Shown here one piece after another: positions 8,108 to 17,439 of a stretch of DNA of 64,000 nucleotides. Under the pieces are notes generated by a model that had not been told where the DNA came from, did no database searches, and saw only the letters and a list, made by a program, of their open reading frames with translations. Position 1 is the first letter of the stretch. Each line of letters starts with the position of its first letter. The position numbers were made by a program, and so were the translations under genes. Source of the DNA: Acinetobacter sp. ANC 3781 (GTDB taxonomy: Bacteria > Pseudomonadota > Gammaproteobacteria > Pseudomonadales > Moraxellaceae); contig NZ_SJOH01000017.1 of NCBI RefSeq assembly GCF_004331285.1, positions 17,287 to 81,286 on the forward strand. The letters run 5' to 3'.

Positions 8108-8827
8108 ATGAGTAATCCAGCTTTCTCCTTATTCACGCTAAACGGTGTGGATGCGCAAAAATTCCTTCAAGGTCAAGTGACTTTAAATACCGAAGCCTTA
8201 ACAGAAAACCTAACTCGATATACAGCAATCTGTAGTTTAAAAGGTCGTATTCAGTTTGGTTTATGGCTCAAAAAAATTAATCCGGAAAGTTTTGAAATTG
8301 TTGTGACTGCCGATCAAGCCGAAGAGTTTGCCAAGCATATTAAAAAGTTTGGTGCATTTTCTAAAATGAAGCTGGAAGAAGTCGGTTCAGTGTTCCCTAC
8401 TCTAGATGGCGACAGCACTAATTTTTCTGCGGCTGAAACTGATATTGCAGTATGGCAACTGCAAGCGATTGAATCCGGTCAAGCCTGGATTGAAGCAGCA
8501 ACGGCGCATGAGTTCCAACCGCAAGAATTACGTTTACACCAACGTGAAGGCGTGCATTACGACAAGGGCTGTTATATTGGTCAGGAAATCATTGCGCGCC
8601 TGTGGTTTAAAGCCAAGCCTAAAAGCTGGTTACATTTGGTTCAAGGTACAGGTGCAACACCTGCTTTGGCAACAAAGTTAAATAATGATGTTGAAGTGGT
8701 AAACAGCATTGCGATTGATGGCGGTTATAAAGCTTTAGTGGTCGCTAAACCTGCAGCACTTGAAGAACTAGGTTTAGCCGTTTTAGATTTACCAGAGGCT
8801 TTAAAAGGCGATGTGGCACGTCCGTAA
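8108..8827 (+). CDS. ygfZ: Folate-binding protein YgfZ
   Basis: A 239-residue member of the GcvT-like folate-binding family that helps maintain certain Fe-S enzymes and MiaB-dependent tRNA modification. The signature KGCYIGQE (about residue 154) with its essential cysteine is present, and FLQGQVTLN near the N-terminus fits the family. It is shorter than E. coli YgfZ (about 326), as in other Acinetobacter. It is divergent from acnD, an Fe-S enzyme, across 258 bases; a regulatory link is only suggestive. GGTGGCCAATAA lies before the ATG. Confidence 0.85.
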   Translation: MSNPAFSLFTLNGVDAQKFLQGQVTLNTEALTENLTRYTAICSLKGRIQFGLWLKKINPESFEIVVTADQAEEFAKHIKKFGAFSKMKLEEVGSVFPTLDGDSTNFSAAETDIAVWQLQAIESGQAWIEAATAHEFQPQELRLHQREGVHYDKGCYIGQEIIARLWFKAKPKSWLHLVQGTGATPALATKLNNDVEVVNSIAIDGGYKALVVAKPAALEELGLAVLDLPEALKGDVARP

Positions 8828-8854
8828 TAATATTCAAGTTTACTAACTCCATTA

Positions 8855-8882
8855 AAAAAGCCTCCCAAATCGGAGGCTTTTT
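8855..8882. terminator. Bidirectional terminator
   Basis: AAAAAGCCTCC (8855-8865) pairs with GGAGGCTTTTT (8872-8882). It sits between the convergent ygfZ and the small minus-strand gene and serves both. Confidence 0.85.
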
Positions 8883-8886
8883 AAAA

Positions 8887-9138
8887 TCATAAATTAAAAT
8901 CGTGAAAAAGTTTGTTCATGTCTTTAATGACATACTCTTTAAAATGAAATGCACGCGCATGTTTTGCATCAATACGTGCCGTCTTACCCTCATGTTCAAA
9001 GATATAAACACGGTCGTCTTTGCTCACCAAAAAGTTTTTGCCTAATCTCATTAACAATGCATCAAATTTATCTTCATCCGGAATGCTTTCATCCAGATTA
9101 ATCTGATCATATGCCCGTTTAATCGCTTTGATGAACAT
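8887..9138 (-). CDS. Conserved hypothetical protein, 83 residues
   Basis: A soluble, charged 83-residue protein with no signal peptide or membrane segment. Predicted pattern: an N-terminal helix (FIKAIKRAYDQINLDESIP), a second helix (DKFDALLMRLGKNF) and a strand region (VYIFEHEGKTARIDAKH). I recognise no domain. The coding quality and the well-placed shared terminator argue that it is a real gene. It is convergent with ygfZ and divergent from the Sel1-repeat gene. Confidence 0.6.
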   Translation of the reverse strand: MFIKAIKRAYDQINLDESIPDEDKFDALLMRLGKNFLVSKDDRVYIFEHEGKTARIDAKHARAFHFKEYVIKDMNKLFHDFNL

Positions 9139-9493
9139 TCATATACTCACAATTTTATTCAGCCGCGATTTAAACAAACATTGAGGAAAAAGCAAAGTGC
9201 TGTTGATTTCGTGACGCCTTTTTTATGTCATGAAATTTTACTTAAACTAAAACTTTAACTTTAACTTTAGAAGAGCAATTCACGTTAATACAAAAAAGCC
9301 TTAAGGCTGATTTAAGCTACTCATTATTTACTTAAGCCCTTGCTCTGCAAATATCAAAAAAAATTGTTGCAGTACACAAATCATATATTTACATTCACAC
9401 AATTAAACTTATGATGTTGTATTGAGTCTTCCACATACATTCTTAAACACATAAATGGAATTATGTGATTGTTTATAAAAAGGTTATTAAACT
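9139..9493. other. Intergenic region, divergent promoters presumed
   Basis: About 355 bases separate the divergent 83-residue gene and the Sel1-repeat gene. It contains a short run of AACTTT repeats near 9250-9270 and A+T-rich DNA. I see no further defined element. Confidence 0.4.
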
Positions 9494-10300
9494 ATGAAAA
9501 AAATTATACTTGCCAGCATCATTGCGCTGTCTTCACATCTTGCAATGGCAGAGATGGCAACAAACTCTGTTGATCCTGCATTTGCTAAAATTGAAACATT
9601 AATCAAATCCAATAATATGAAGGATGCTTACCAAGAATTGGAAAAATTGGCCAAAACGGGGAATGCTCAAGCCATTTATAACTTAGGCTATCTGACTCAA
9701 ACCGGTCAAGGTACAGCCAAAGATGAGAAAAAAGCCATTAAGCTGTATGAAGAGTCTGCAAGCAAAGGCTATCCTGTTGCCAACTATGTATTGGGTAAAA
9801 ATTACATGGGTGGAACTCTAGGTCTTAAACAAGATACTAAAAAAGCCAAACAGTATCTAGAAAAAGCCTCTAATCAGGGTTTTGCTGATGCGACTGTCGA
9901 TTTAGCCGTTTTACTTTTTGCTGAAGGTACACCTGCTTCAGAAAAACTGGCATTGCACAAATTAGATCCTTTAATTAAAAAAGATAACTATCAAGCAATT
10001 CATGCCAAAGCGTTATATGACATTAGTTTGGGTTTTAAAAATAAAAATGAAGCACCCATTAAACAAGGTTTAAAAAGCATTCAAGAGTTGGCGCAAAAAG
10101 GCTATATTCCAGCCTTGATGGCCGTGGGCAATATGTTTGCAAATGGCAAAATCGTGCCGCAAAACTTGCCTGAAGCGAAAAAGATATTCTCTGCGCTAGC
10201 AAAAGAAAATATACCGCAAGCCAAAGAATCTTTAGCAGTAGTGGATAAAATGATGGCTGAACAAGCAAAAGCTCCTGCAAAGGCTGAAAAGAAAAGCTAA
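9494..10300 (+). CDS. Secreted Sel1-like repeat protein
   Basis: A 268-residue protein with a Sec signal peptide (KKIILASIIALSSHLAMA, cleavage near residue 19-20) followed by tetratricopeptide-related Sel1 repeats of about 36 residues: AIYNLGYLTQTGQGTAKDEKKAIKLYEESA, then ANYVLGKNYMGG with KQDTKKAKQYLEKAS, then ATVDLAVLLFAEG, and a last repeat ALMAVGNMFANG. The tail is rich in Ala and Lys. Such proteins are periplasmic scaffolds; the partner cannot be told from context. AAAAAGG precedes the ATG. A terminator lies at 10313-10340. Confidence 0.75.
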   Translation: MKKIILASIIALSSHLAMAEMATNSVDPAFAKIETLIKSNNMKDAYQELEKLAKTGNAQAIYNLGYLTQTGQGTAKDEKKAIKLYEESASKGYPVANYVLGKNYMGGTLGLKQDTKKAKQYLEKASNQGFADATVDLAVLLFAEGTPASEKLALHKLDPLIKKDNYQAIHAKALYDISLGFKNKNEAPIKQGLKSIQELAQKGYIPALMAVGNMFANGKIVPQNLPEAKKIFSALAKENIPQAKESLAVVDKMMAEQAKAPAKAEKKS

Positions 10301-10312
10301 GTTTTCCTCATA

Positions 10313-10340
10313 AAAAAAGCCCTCAGTTAGGGGCTTTTTT
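10313..10340. terminator. Bidirectional terminator
   Basis: AAAAAAGCCC (10313-10322) pairs with GGGCTTTTTT (10331-10340). It closes the Sel1 gene on the plus strand and the leftward porin-PqqU-OYE-AEC run on the minus strand. Confidence 0.8.
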
Positions 10341-10357
10341 ATTGCCGTTATCATCAT

Positions 10358-11281
10358 TTACCACCAAATTGCAATTAGACCACTCAGCAGCATAAAACCC
10401 AATATTGTACTGAGCATTAGAGCGCTCAGTGCTTTATCACCAAGTCCATAGTTCTGTCCCAAAATACCGAACGCAATCGGCATGGGTAATGCAGCAAGCA
10501 ATGTGCCGGCATACAGCATTTCCTGACTGACATTGGGTGAAATACTCAGTAAGGCAAAAATAGTCAGTGGCATCAGTACAATTTTTATTAGCACCAAAGT
10601 CATGCTCTGTAAATCTACAGCTTTTAAACTCATTCCAACCAGACTTCCCCCAATGACAAATAAAGCAATCGGAGATGCCGTTTTGCCTAACATCTCTAAA
10701 GCCTGAGCAATGGAAGATGGAAGTTGGATCTTCAAGATCACACATAACATGCCAAACACGATCGACAGAATAACCGGATTTTTAATGACGTTATATAAAG
10801 TCTGCTTGAGCAACTGAGATTTCGCCCGATGTTGATGAATACCTGCTTCAGCAATAATCAGGGTCAAAGTCATAATTAGCAGATTTTCAATAATCAGGGT
10901 CAAGGAAAGATAAATTGCTGCATGCTGTCCAATCAACATCATAAGTATGGCTGTACCAATAAACCCGGTATTGGACATGGATGCGCCCATAGACAATACG
11001 CCAGATTCGGTCAAACGACATTGAAAATATTGACGGTACAACAAAAATGCAAAGGCAAAAACAAGCAGTGATCCCCCGCCATAAGCGATGAAATAACTGG
11101 GATGCCAAATTTCATCAAAACGCTTACTGGATAAGGCTTGCAATAAAAATGCCGGCAAGGATATTTTAAAAACAAACTGACTTAAACCTTTTATATGCTC
11201 GGCTAAAATAAATTCGAACTTTACGCAGATAAATCCCAATAGAAGCAGCAGGCAAATCGGTAAAATTACACTTAAAACCAC
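10358..11281 (-). CDS. AEC-family permease (auxin efflux carrier-type)
   Basis: A 307-residue inner-membrane protein with about ten hydrophobic helices in two halves, the usual layout and length for the AEC/PF03547 family. MSNTGFIGTAILMMLIG in the first half and PIALFVIGGSLVG in the second are typical. Bacterial members export or import small organic anions such as malonate or malate; the substrate here is not deducible. It is last in a leftward run, 58 bases after the OYE gene, and ends at the 10313-10340 terminator. Confidence 0.78.
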   Translation of the reverse strand: MVLSVILPICLLLLLGFICVKFEFILAEHIKGLSQFVFKISLPAFLLQALSSKRFDEIWHPSYFIAYGGGSLLVFAFAFLLYRQYFQCRLTESGVLSMGASMSNTGFIGTAILMMLIGQHAAIYLSLTLIIENLLIMTLTLIIAEAGIHQHRAKSQLLKQTLYNVIKNPVILSIVFGMLCVILKIQLPSSIAQALEMLGKTASPIALFVIGGSLVGMSLKAVDLQSMTLVLIKIVLMPLTIFALLSISPNVSQEMLYAGTLLAALPMPIAFGILGQNYGLGDKALSALMLSTILGFMLLSGLIAIWW

Positions 11282-11339
11282 AACTGCTCCTTGTTTTTAA
11301 ATCAAATTATTTCAGCTCAATCACTACCATTTGAACCAT

Positions 11340-12461
11340 TCAATTTTGGTTTTGAAAAGGTTTAAACAGTGATTTCAAACCATGCGGCTGACAGCGCAAA
11401 TATTGCGGTGAAATTTCAATATGTGCATCCAATGTCGCAGCAGCATGCCAAGGCCAACGCGGATCGTAAAGCATGGCACGTGCAAGACCAATGGCGTCTG
11501 CTTGTCCGGTTTGTAAAATATGTTCAGCTTGCTGCGCTTCAGTAATCAGTCCTACTGCAATGACCGGAATATGAACCACTTTCTTTATTGCTTCAGCAAA
11601 AGGCACCTGATAGTTGGCACCAATTTGAATCTGTTGCTGGGCATGCAAACCACCACTGGATACGTGAATATAAACTGCCCCCAACTGCTCTAGAGCTTTG
11701 GATAAACCGACCGAAGATTCCACATCCCAACTGTCTTTTCCATCGATCCAATCGGTCGCCGAAATACGCACCCCGACCGGATAATCTGCAGGTACTGCAT
11801 TTTTTATGGCTTGCAGTACTTCAAGCGTCAAGCGAATCCGGTTTTCAAAACTGCCCCCATATTCGTCATCCCGGGTATTGGAGAGTGGTGACATAAACTG
11901 GTGCAGCAAATAACCATGCGCTGCATGTATCTCAATTATATCAAAACCTGCATCCACGGCGCGTACGGCTGCATCAGCAAAGTCCTGAATCACTTTCTGG
12001 ATTTCATCTTTACTCAGCGCATGCGGTGGGTGATCAGTTGGATTAAATGGCAAATCACTGGCAGAAACAGTTTGCCAGCCGTGTGCTTCTTCCGGTTTAA
12101 ATTGGTCTTTTCCAGCCCAGGGTTTATCGGTAGATGCTTTACGGCCTGCATGCGCCAATTGAATACCAAAAGGCATAGGAGATAAAGATTTTACTTTAGC
12201 CAACAGCGCTTTTATTTGAGCACGTTGCAAATCATTCCAAAGCCCTAAATCTGCATAACTGATTCGCCCTTCAGGCTGAACCGCAGTGGCTTCAATAATG
12301 CATAAACCTGCACCCGACAAGGCATAGTTCGCCCATTGCTGTTCGTGCCAATAGGTCACTTCCCCTTGTTCAGTTGCTGAATACTGACACATGGGTGCAA
12401 TCACGATTTTATTATTAAGTTTTAATGTTCCAAACTGAATATTTTCAAATAATAAAGCCAC
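11340..12461 (-). CDS. NADH:flavin oxidoreductase, Old Yellow Enzyme (YqjM class)
   Basis: A 373-residue FMN-dependent TIM-barrel ene-reductase. IVIAPMCQYSA near residue 20-28 carries the Cys and Tyr of the YqjM-like subclass; IQLAHAGRKAS and DIIEIHAAHGYLLHQFMSP (about residues 170-190) carry substrate-binding His residues; AIGLARAMLYDPRWP near the end binds FMN phosphate. It reduces activated C=C bonds with NAD(P)H; the physiological substrate is unknown. The GTG start at 12461 is preceded by AAGGAGAG. It begins 11 bases after the TonB receptor gene, so the two are probably co-transcribed. Confidence 0.85.
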   Translation of the reverse strand: MALLFENIQFGTLKLNNKIVIAPMCQYSATEQGEVTYWHEQQWANYALSGAGLCIIEATAVQPEGRISYADLGLWNDLQRAQIKALLAKVKSLSPMPFGIQLAHAGRKASTDKPWAGKDQFKPEEAHGWQTVSASDLPFNPTDHPPHALSKDEIQKVIQDFADAAVRAVDAGFDIIEIHAAHGYLLHQFMSPLSNTRDDEYGGSFENRIRLTLEVLQAIKNAVPADYPVGVRISATDWIDGKDSWDVESSVGLSKALEQLGAVYIHVSSGGLHAQQQIQIGANYQVPFAEAIKKVVHIPVIAVGLITEAQQAEHILQTGQADAIGLARAMLYDPRWPWHAAATLDAHIEISPQYLRCQPHGLKSLFKPFQNQN

Positions 12462-12472
12462 ACTTTCTCTCC

Positions 12473-14623
12473 TTAAAATGCTTTAGTAACACTTAAACCT
12501 GCGCTCCAGTTCGCACCATCCGCAGGTTCAAAGAAACGACCATTGCCATCATTGACAATGACTGAGCCTACATACTCTTTATCAAATAAATTATCGACCC
12601 GGGCAAAAGTCCGCACTTTCCAGTCTGCATTTTTCCAAATATAACCCACATTGACACTGGTTACGCTATAGCTTGGTGCAGCATCAGAATTGAGATCATC
12701 GACATATAATTTGTCAATATAGCGAACATCTAGCCCAGCGTTAAAACCAGTTTCCGGCTGCCAGCCCAAAGATGCAAAAGCCTGATTTTTAGCTACACCT
12801 GGAATGTAATTCCCTTTCGCTACTACCTTTGCAGGGTCAGTATTTGGGATATCGGCATCAAAAGTTGCATCGATAAAACTATAACTTGCTTGCGCAGTTA
12901 ACTCACGCCATAGCTTTTTATTCCATGAGAGTTCCACACCTTGTCTTAGCGTTTTATCGGCATTGCGGAAAGTATTCCGTCCATTGTTCGATTCAGCTGA
13001 AACGATGTCGTTGTGCGTTTCACTTTGGAAAATAGCAGCAGTAAAATTACCGAAACGATTTTGAGATTTTAAGCCCAGTTCATAGTTATCACTGGTCGCA
13101 GGGTTTAAGTCAAAGTTAATTCCCGATGTCGCCACTGTTGGATAAGCCATTTCAGTAAAAGTCGGGGTTTCAAAACCTTTGGCATAACTGATATAGGTCG
13201 AAAATTCTGGAGTAATGTTCCAGGTCAATGCGGCAGAAGGTAAAAATTTTTGATAATCCGTTTTACCGCTGTCGTCTCCATTATCTGTGACAATATAATG
13301 ATCTTTAGATTCATAATGCACATTGCTATAACGTAAGCCAGTATCTAATGTCCAATTGGGTAAAAAATCCCAAGAGGCTTGCAGATAAGGGTCTAAATTC
13401 CACAGCGTATTATTTTCATCACGACGTAATTGGCCTTTTTGGCCTTTATTAATATCTGAAGCAGGAGTATCAGCTGCGGTTCTAGTAAAGTTTTCATAAC
13501 CTTGACGATCTTCGGTCATTGCATCAAAAGCAAAACCGGCGGTAAAACGTGTATTGGGTAATAAGTCTTTAGCTGTCCAACGCAAATCAGTACCGTAATA
13601 ATCACGGCTAAAATCGATCACTCCACCGGCATGTGTTGCGCTATTGCGTTGTGCTGTATTTGGTATTGATTGGTATTGAACAACTTCTCGGTGTCCTATA
13701 TAAGCCATACCATACAATTCATGTTGGTCATTTAAAGGCTTAGTCCAATTCAATCCTGTTTGAGTTTGATTGATTTCCTTACGAACATTGTATTCATTAA
13801 CAATATCGGCAACCTGCTTAGGATTAGCTTTCCATTGCGCTCGGGTCAAGCCCTGTGGATCATCAGCGTTAATATCCACATGATTCACAATCCAGTTCAG
13901 TTTAGAACCGTCATCTAAATCCCAAGTCAGTTTGGCATTGCTTAATACTTTTTTGGCAGCGCTATGCTCACGATAACCATCGGTATCAAAATAAGATGAA
14001 CTCACTACATAACTTGGCTCACTGGCTTTATCTGCCCCACCTTGCAAGACAATATCCGTACGACCTTTGTTATGACTCCCCAGCGAGTAGCCTAACTGGA
14101 TAGAGTCACGGCCCTCGCCTTGTTTAGTGGTGGTTAAAATCGTACCACCCGAAGAGTTACCATAAAGTGATGAAAATGGTCCACCCAAAACTTCAATATG
14201 ATCCAAGCTGCTTAAATCAATATTCGAGGTTTGTCCCTGACCATCAGGCATAGTTGCAGGAATGCCATCCACATATAAACGTATGCCCCGCACCCCAAAA
14301 GTTGAGCGTGCGCCAAAGCCACGCATCGAGATTTGTAAATCTTGGGCGTAATTTTCACGGTTATTCAGTTGTAAGCCAGGCACACCTTTTAAGGTTTCAG
14401 ATAAATTAATGCCCAGATTATTTTCATTGTTGTTCTGATCAACTCGATATACCGAAGCTGGTGTTTGCAACCAGTCTGTATCAGTACGTGTTGCTTCAAT
14501 TTTTAAGGTAGGCAACAAAACAGGTTCCGTAGAACCTGCTTCAGCATAAAGGTTTTGGCAGATGCATGCCGTCAGGCAAAGTAAAGTCATATTGATGGGC
14601 ATCAGGTGATATTTACCTTGCAT
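12473..14623 (-). CDS. TonB-dependent receptor, PqqU/YncD-like
   Basis: A 716-residue outer-membrane receptor: signal peptide (to about residue 28), TonB-box-like LPTLKIEATR, plug domain (about 45-170), then a 22-strand barrel ending in the aromatic terminus SVTKAF. The plug is very close to E. coli YncD, now called PqqU, the PQQ importer: NRENYAQDLQISMRGFGARS, GIRLYVDGIPATMPDGQGQ and a matching LGGPFSSLYGNSSGG. By family knowledge it may take up pyrroloquinoline quinone; a different redox cofactor or siderophore cannot be excluded. It follows an OprB porin gene by 19 bases and precedes the OYE gene by 11. ATG at 14623 has GAGAG upstream. Confidence 0.8.
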   Translation of the reverse strand: MQGKYHLMPINMTLLCLTACICQNLYAEAGSTEPVLLPTLKIEATRTDTDWLQTPASVYRVDQNNNENNLGINLSETLKGVPGLQLNNRENYAQDLQISMRGFGARSTFGVRGIRLYVDGIPATMPDGQGQTSNIDLSSLDHIEVLGGPFSSLYGNSSGGTILTTTKQGEGRDSIQLGYSLGSHNKGRTDIVLQGGADKASEPSYVVSSSYFDTDGYREHSAAKKVLSNAKLTWDLDDGSKLNWIVNHVDINADDPQGLTRAQWKANPKQVADIVNEYNVRKEINQTQTGLNWTKPLNDQHELYGMAYIGHREVVQYQSIPNTAQRNSATHAGGVIDFSRDYYGTDLRWTAKDLLPNTRFTAGFAFDAMTEDRQGYENFTRTAADTPASDINKGQKGQLRRDENNTLWNLDPYLQASWDFLPNWTLDTGLRYSNVHYESKDHYIVTDNGDDSGKTDYQKFLPSAALTWNITPEFSTYISYAKGFETPTFTEMAYPTVATSGINFDLNPATSDNYELGLKSQNRFGNFTAAIFQSETHNDIVSAESNNGRNTFRNADKTLRQGVELSWNKKLWRELTAQASYSFIDATFDADIPNTDPAKVVAKGNYIPGVAKNQAFASLGWQPETGFNAGLDVRYIDKLYVDDLNSDAAPSYSVTSVNVGYIWKNADWKVRTFARVDNLFDKEYVGSVIVNDGNGRFFEPADGANWSAGLSVTKAF

Positions 14624-14642
14624 GGGGACTCTCTATGTCATA

Positions 14643-15905
14643 TTAAAATACTACTTTAGAGCTTAAACCAAGAACCAAGGCATCGTCCACGTTATTTGTA
14701 GTGCCTGGGTTAATAACATATTGAATATTCGGACGAAGCATTAACCATTTGGTTGGGTAATAGCTATAGTTCAATTCAACATTGTATTCGGCACTGGCAT
14801 TAAATGCAGGATGAGGGATACGGTCATTTACATGTACACGGTTTATCCCCAGGCCTAAAATGTCATTAGGTTGAGAATCCAGTAAACCAATATATTTCAC
14901 CCCGATTTGTTGTGAATTATCGACTTTATTGGTGGTACGGTCATGCCAGGTAAAGTTGGCAAAGCTATGCAAGCCCTGTTTACCCGAACCTGTCGAGGTC
15001 AATTGCTGTTCGACTGCCAACCAGCCAGCATAAGTACGATCTTCGCCCATTGTGCCTTTAGCATAGGCAACATTATATTGATTCTTAGCTTCATCGGCCG
15101 TGTTGTATATACCACCTACCCGGTAGCTGCCCGGCAAACCGTTCACAAATGATTTCGGCTGCCATACTACTTCCACGGGAATAGTCACACCATCGGCATG
15201 ATCAGTATCCAAGTTCCAGCCATGACGTTCCAAGGCATTTTCAGGGTTATATTCATACACACCGACTTGAGTAAATACTTCAGGCGTTACCTGATATTTC
15301 AGACGGCCACCCCATTGTGAAACAGGCGTGTTCATCCAGATATTACCTTGCCATTTCCCCATTTGCGCCGCACAAAATGCTGTGCTCTGGAAATCACACG
15401 CCATCACGTTAAAGTCCATTCCTAAACCTAAACGACCGACTTTGACACTCACGCCTTGCGCTTTAAAATTCTTTTCAATCGACAATTCACTTAAACGTGT
15501 TTTTTGGTTACCACGGCCAAAGTTCGCCTGAACATTGGCAAGTTGCGGCACCTCACCCTGCAAATCATCGACTGTGGTATTTTGTCCTTGACGTGCACTC
15601 ATCACAGCACGAATTGTCACCCCATCCCAGCCTGCAAGTTTTTCCATATCGAAAGTTGAGCCTAACCATAATTGGCTCGCTACAGTCGGATCATTGCCAT
15701 CATCACGACCGCCATCGGCTAAATAGGCAACATCAGCAGCAATATTGGCATCAAATTTCATGCCTCTAGCTGCAAGTTCAGTACGTTTACCGTTCCAGTC
15801 ACCTAACAAATACTGACCATTTAGGTCAAATGCTTCAACAGCTTGAGTTTGGGCCATGGCAACCATCATCAAAGTTGGTAACAGAGCTAGACTAAATTTT
15901 TTCAT
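14643..15905 (-). CDS. oprB: OprB-family carbohydrate porin (first copy)
   Basis: A 420-residue outer-membrane porin with a signal peptide (KKFSLALLPTLMMVAMAQTQAVEA). The mature start FDLNGQYLLGDWNGKRTELAARGMKF is the OprB hallmark (LLGDWNG-R--L---G). It ends in a phenylalanine-terminated strand (GLSSKVVF), as for barrel proteins. OprB porins let glucose and other sugars cross the outer membrane. The frame is open from GTG at 15917, but ATG at 15905 gives the better signal peptide. It leads the run oprB-receptor-OYE-AEC. A paralogue lies at 34254-35531, next to gcd. Confidence 0.82.
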   Translation of the reverse strand: MKKFSLALLPTLMMVAMAQTQAVEAFDLNGQYLLGDWNGKRTELAARGMKFDANIAADVAYLADGGRDDGNDPTVASQLWLGSTFDMEKLAGWDGVTIRAVMSARQGQNTTVDDLQGEVPQLANVQANFGRGNQKTRLSELSIEKNFKAQGVSVKVGRLGLGMDFNVMACDFQSTAFCAAQMGKWQGNIWMNTPVSQWGGRLKYQVTPEVFTQVGVYEYNPENALERHGWNLDTDHADGVTIPVEVVWQPKSFVNGLPGSYRVGGIYNTADEAKNQYNVAYAKGTMGEDRTYAGWLAVEQQLTSTGSGKQGLHSFANFTWHDRTTNKVDNSQQIGVKYIGLLDSQPNDILGLGINRVHVNDRIPHPAFNASAEYNVELNYSYYPTKWLMLRPNIQYVINPGTTNNVDDALVLGLSSKVVF

Positions 15906-16301
15906 AAGGAAAACCACAGCAACATTTAGAGACTACAATTCAAAGAAATTGCATATATTGTGTGAAAATTACATAATTTATAAACATTAATCTCATCAAT
16001 TTTTTTATCATATAAAAAACAAAAAGTTATATATAAAGTAAAATAAATAACAATTAGTTTAATATAAATTAAATTTATTAATAATTTTCAATAATTTAAT
16101 GAAAAATCAATTTTAAAAAATAACTATCTATAATAAAAATGGAATTTAAAATTAGACTAAAGGGTATATGTTTAATCAATTTAAAAGAAAGGTATTTAGA
16201 AGATAAATCACAAATCTCACAGATTGGAATTCAAAATAAAAACTTGCATTCACTACCTCGTAACCCGATATTAGCTTTATCTACTCACACTAAAATCCAA
16301 C
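15906..16301. other. A+T-rich divergent promoter region
   Basis: About 400 bases between the divergent oprB and mutM genes, extremely A+T-rich from 15960 to 16200. A possible mutM promoter is TTGCAT at 16243 with a -10-like GATATTA at 16267. Nothing else is recognisable. Confidence 0.4.
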
Positions 16302-17156
16302 ATGCCTGAATTACCTGAAGTCGAAACCACCAAAACCAGTTTATTACCTTTAATTGACCAAAAAGTCTTAAAAGTTGAAGTGCATCAGTCTAGTTTACGC
16401 TGGCCTATCCCTGAAAATATTCAGAAATTGAAAGGACAAAAACTGCTTAAGCTGACCCGACGTTCTAAATATATTTTGGCAGAGTTTGAGCACGATACTA
16501 TGCTCTGGCATTTAGGCATGTCGGGGAGTTTCCGTCTTTGCGATGCCCATACGGAATTACGCAAGCATGATCATTTAATTATTCAATTTGAAGATATCGA
16601 ACTGCGTTATCACGACCCGCGCCGTTTTGGCTGTATTTTATGGCTAGATCCCAACTCGCAAAGCAAACTGATTGATACTTTAGGCCCTGAACCTTTAAGT
16701 GATGCCTTTAATACGGATTATTTAGCGGAAAAATTTAAAAAGAAAAATGTCGGTGCCAAAGTGGCGATTATGGATAATCATATTGTTGTCGGCGTAGGCA
16801 ATATTTACGCAACTGAGAGTTTGTTTAATCTCGGTATTCACCCTGCCCAGCCCGCTTCAAGTTTAAATCGCACACAAATTGAAAAACTGGTCATCGAAAT
16901 TAAACGTATTTTAAAACAGGCGATTGATTTAGGGGGCTCTACCCTGCGTGACTATAGTAATGCGATGGGTGAAAATGGTTATTTCCAGCAAACCTTGTTG
17001 GCCTATGGGCGCGCCGGTGAAATGTGTATTAACTGCGAAAGCACTTTAGAAAATTTAAAGCTTGGACAACGTGCCAGTGTATTTTGTCCGCAGTGTCAGC
17101 CTTTAAAAAAAGTTAAAATAGTAACCAAGACACCCTCTAAAGTGAATAAAGCATGA
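16302..17156 (+). CDS. mutM: Formamidopyrimidine-DNA glycosylase (Fpg/MutM)
   Basis: A 284-residue base-excision repair enzyme that removes 8-oxoguanine and formamidopyrimidines and nicks the strand. The N-terminus PELPEVETTK provides the catalytic Pro and Glu; RRSKYIL holds the conserved lysine near residue 60; the helix-two-turn-helix is seen around VGVGNIYATESLF; the C-terminal zinc finger is CINCESTLENL with CPQC at residues about 243-266. The usual length is about 270, with a small basic extension here. Its stop overlaps the start of the parvulin gene (ATGA), so they form an operon. Confidence 0.92.
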   Translation: MPELPEVETTKTSLLPLIDQKVLKVEVHQSSLRWPIPENIQKLKGQKLLKLTRRSKYILAEFEHDTMLWHLGMSGSFRLCDAHTELRKHDHLIIQFEDIELRYHDPRRFGCILWLDPNSQSKLIDTLGPEPLSDAFNTDYLAEKFKKKNVGAKVAIMDNHIVVGVGNIYATESLFNLGIHPAQPASSLNRTQIEKLVIEIKRILKQAIDLGGSTLRDYSNAMGENGYFQQTLLAYGRAGEMCINCESTLENLKLGQRASVFCPQCQPLKKVKIVTKTPSKVNKA

Positions 17157-17434
17157 AATCTGCCATCGTCCGTCATATTTTAGTCAAAGATAAAGAATTG
17201 GCTGAACAGCTGAAAAAGAAAATTAAAGCCGGTGCAGATTTTGCCAAAATTGCCAAACAGCATTCAACTTGTCCGTCGGGTAAAAAAGGTGGTGAACTGG
17301 GTGAAATTAAAAAAGGTCAGTTGGTTGGCCCAATTGATAAAGCTGTTTTCACTTTAGCTGAACGTGAATTACATGGCCCGATCAAAAGTCAGTTTGGCTG
17401 GCATTTATTGGAAATTAAGTTCCGGATGGATTAG
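17153..17434 (+). CDS. ppiC: Parvulin-type peptidyl-prolyl isomerase
   Basis: A 93-residue single-domain parvulin, the same length as E. coli PpiC. VRHILVKDKELAEQL, the loop HSTCPSGKKGGELGEIKKGQ and the tail GPIKSQFGWHLLEI are the family's conserved segments, with the active-site His and Cys in place. No signal peptide, so cytoplasmic. Translationally coupled to mutM by a 4-base overlap; the functional link, if any, is unknown. Confidence 0.9.
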   Translation: MKSAIVRHILVKDKELAEQLKKKIKAGADFAKIAKQHSTCPSGKKGGELGEIKKGQLVGPIDKAVFTLAERELHGPIKSQFGWHLLEIKFRMD

Positions 17435-17439
17435 CAATC

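Noticed and set aside
16000..16300. A+T-rich block before mutM as a possible origin or attachment site
   Set aside because: No DnaA boxes, iterons or flanking repeats were found, so it is best read as a divergent promoter region.
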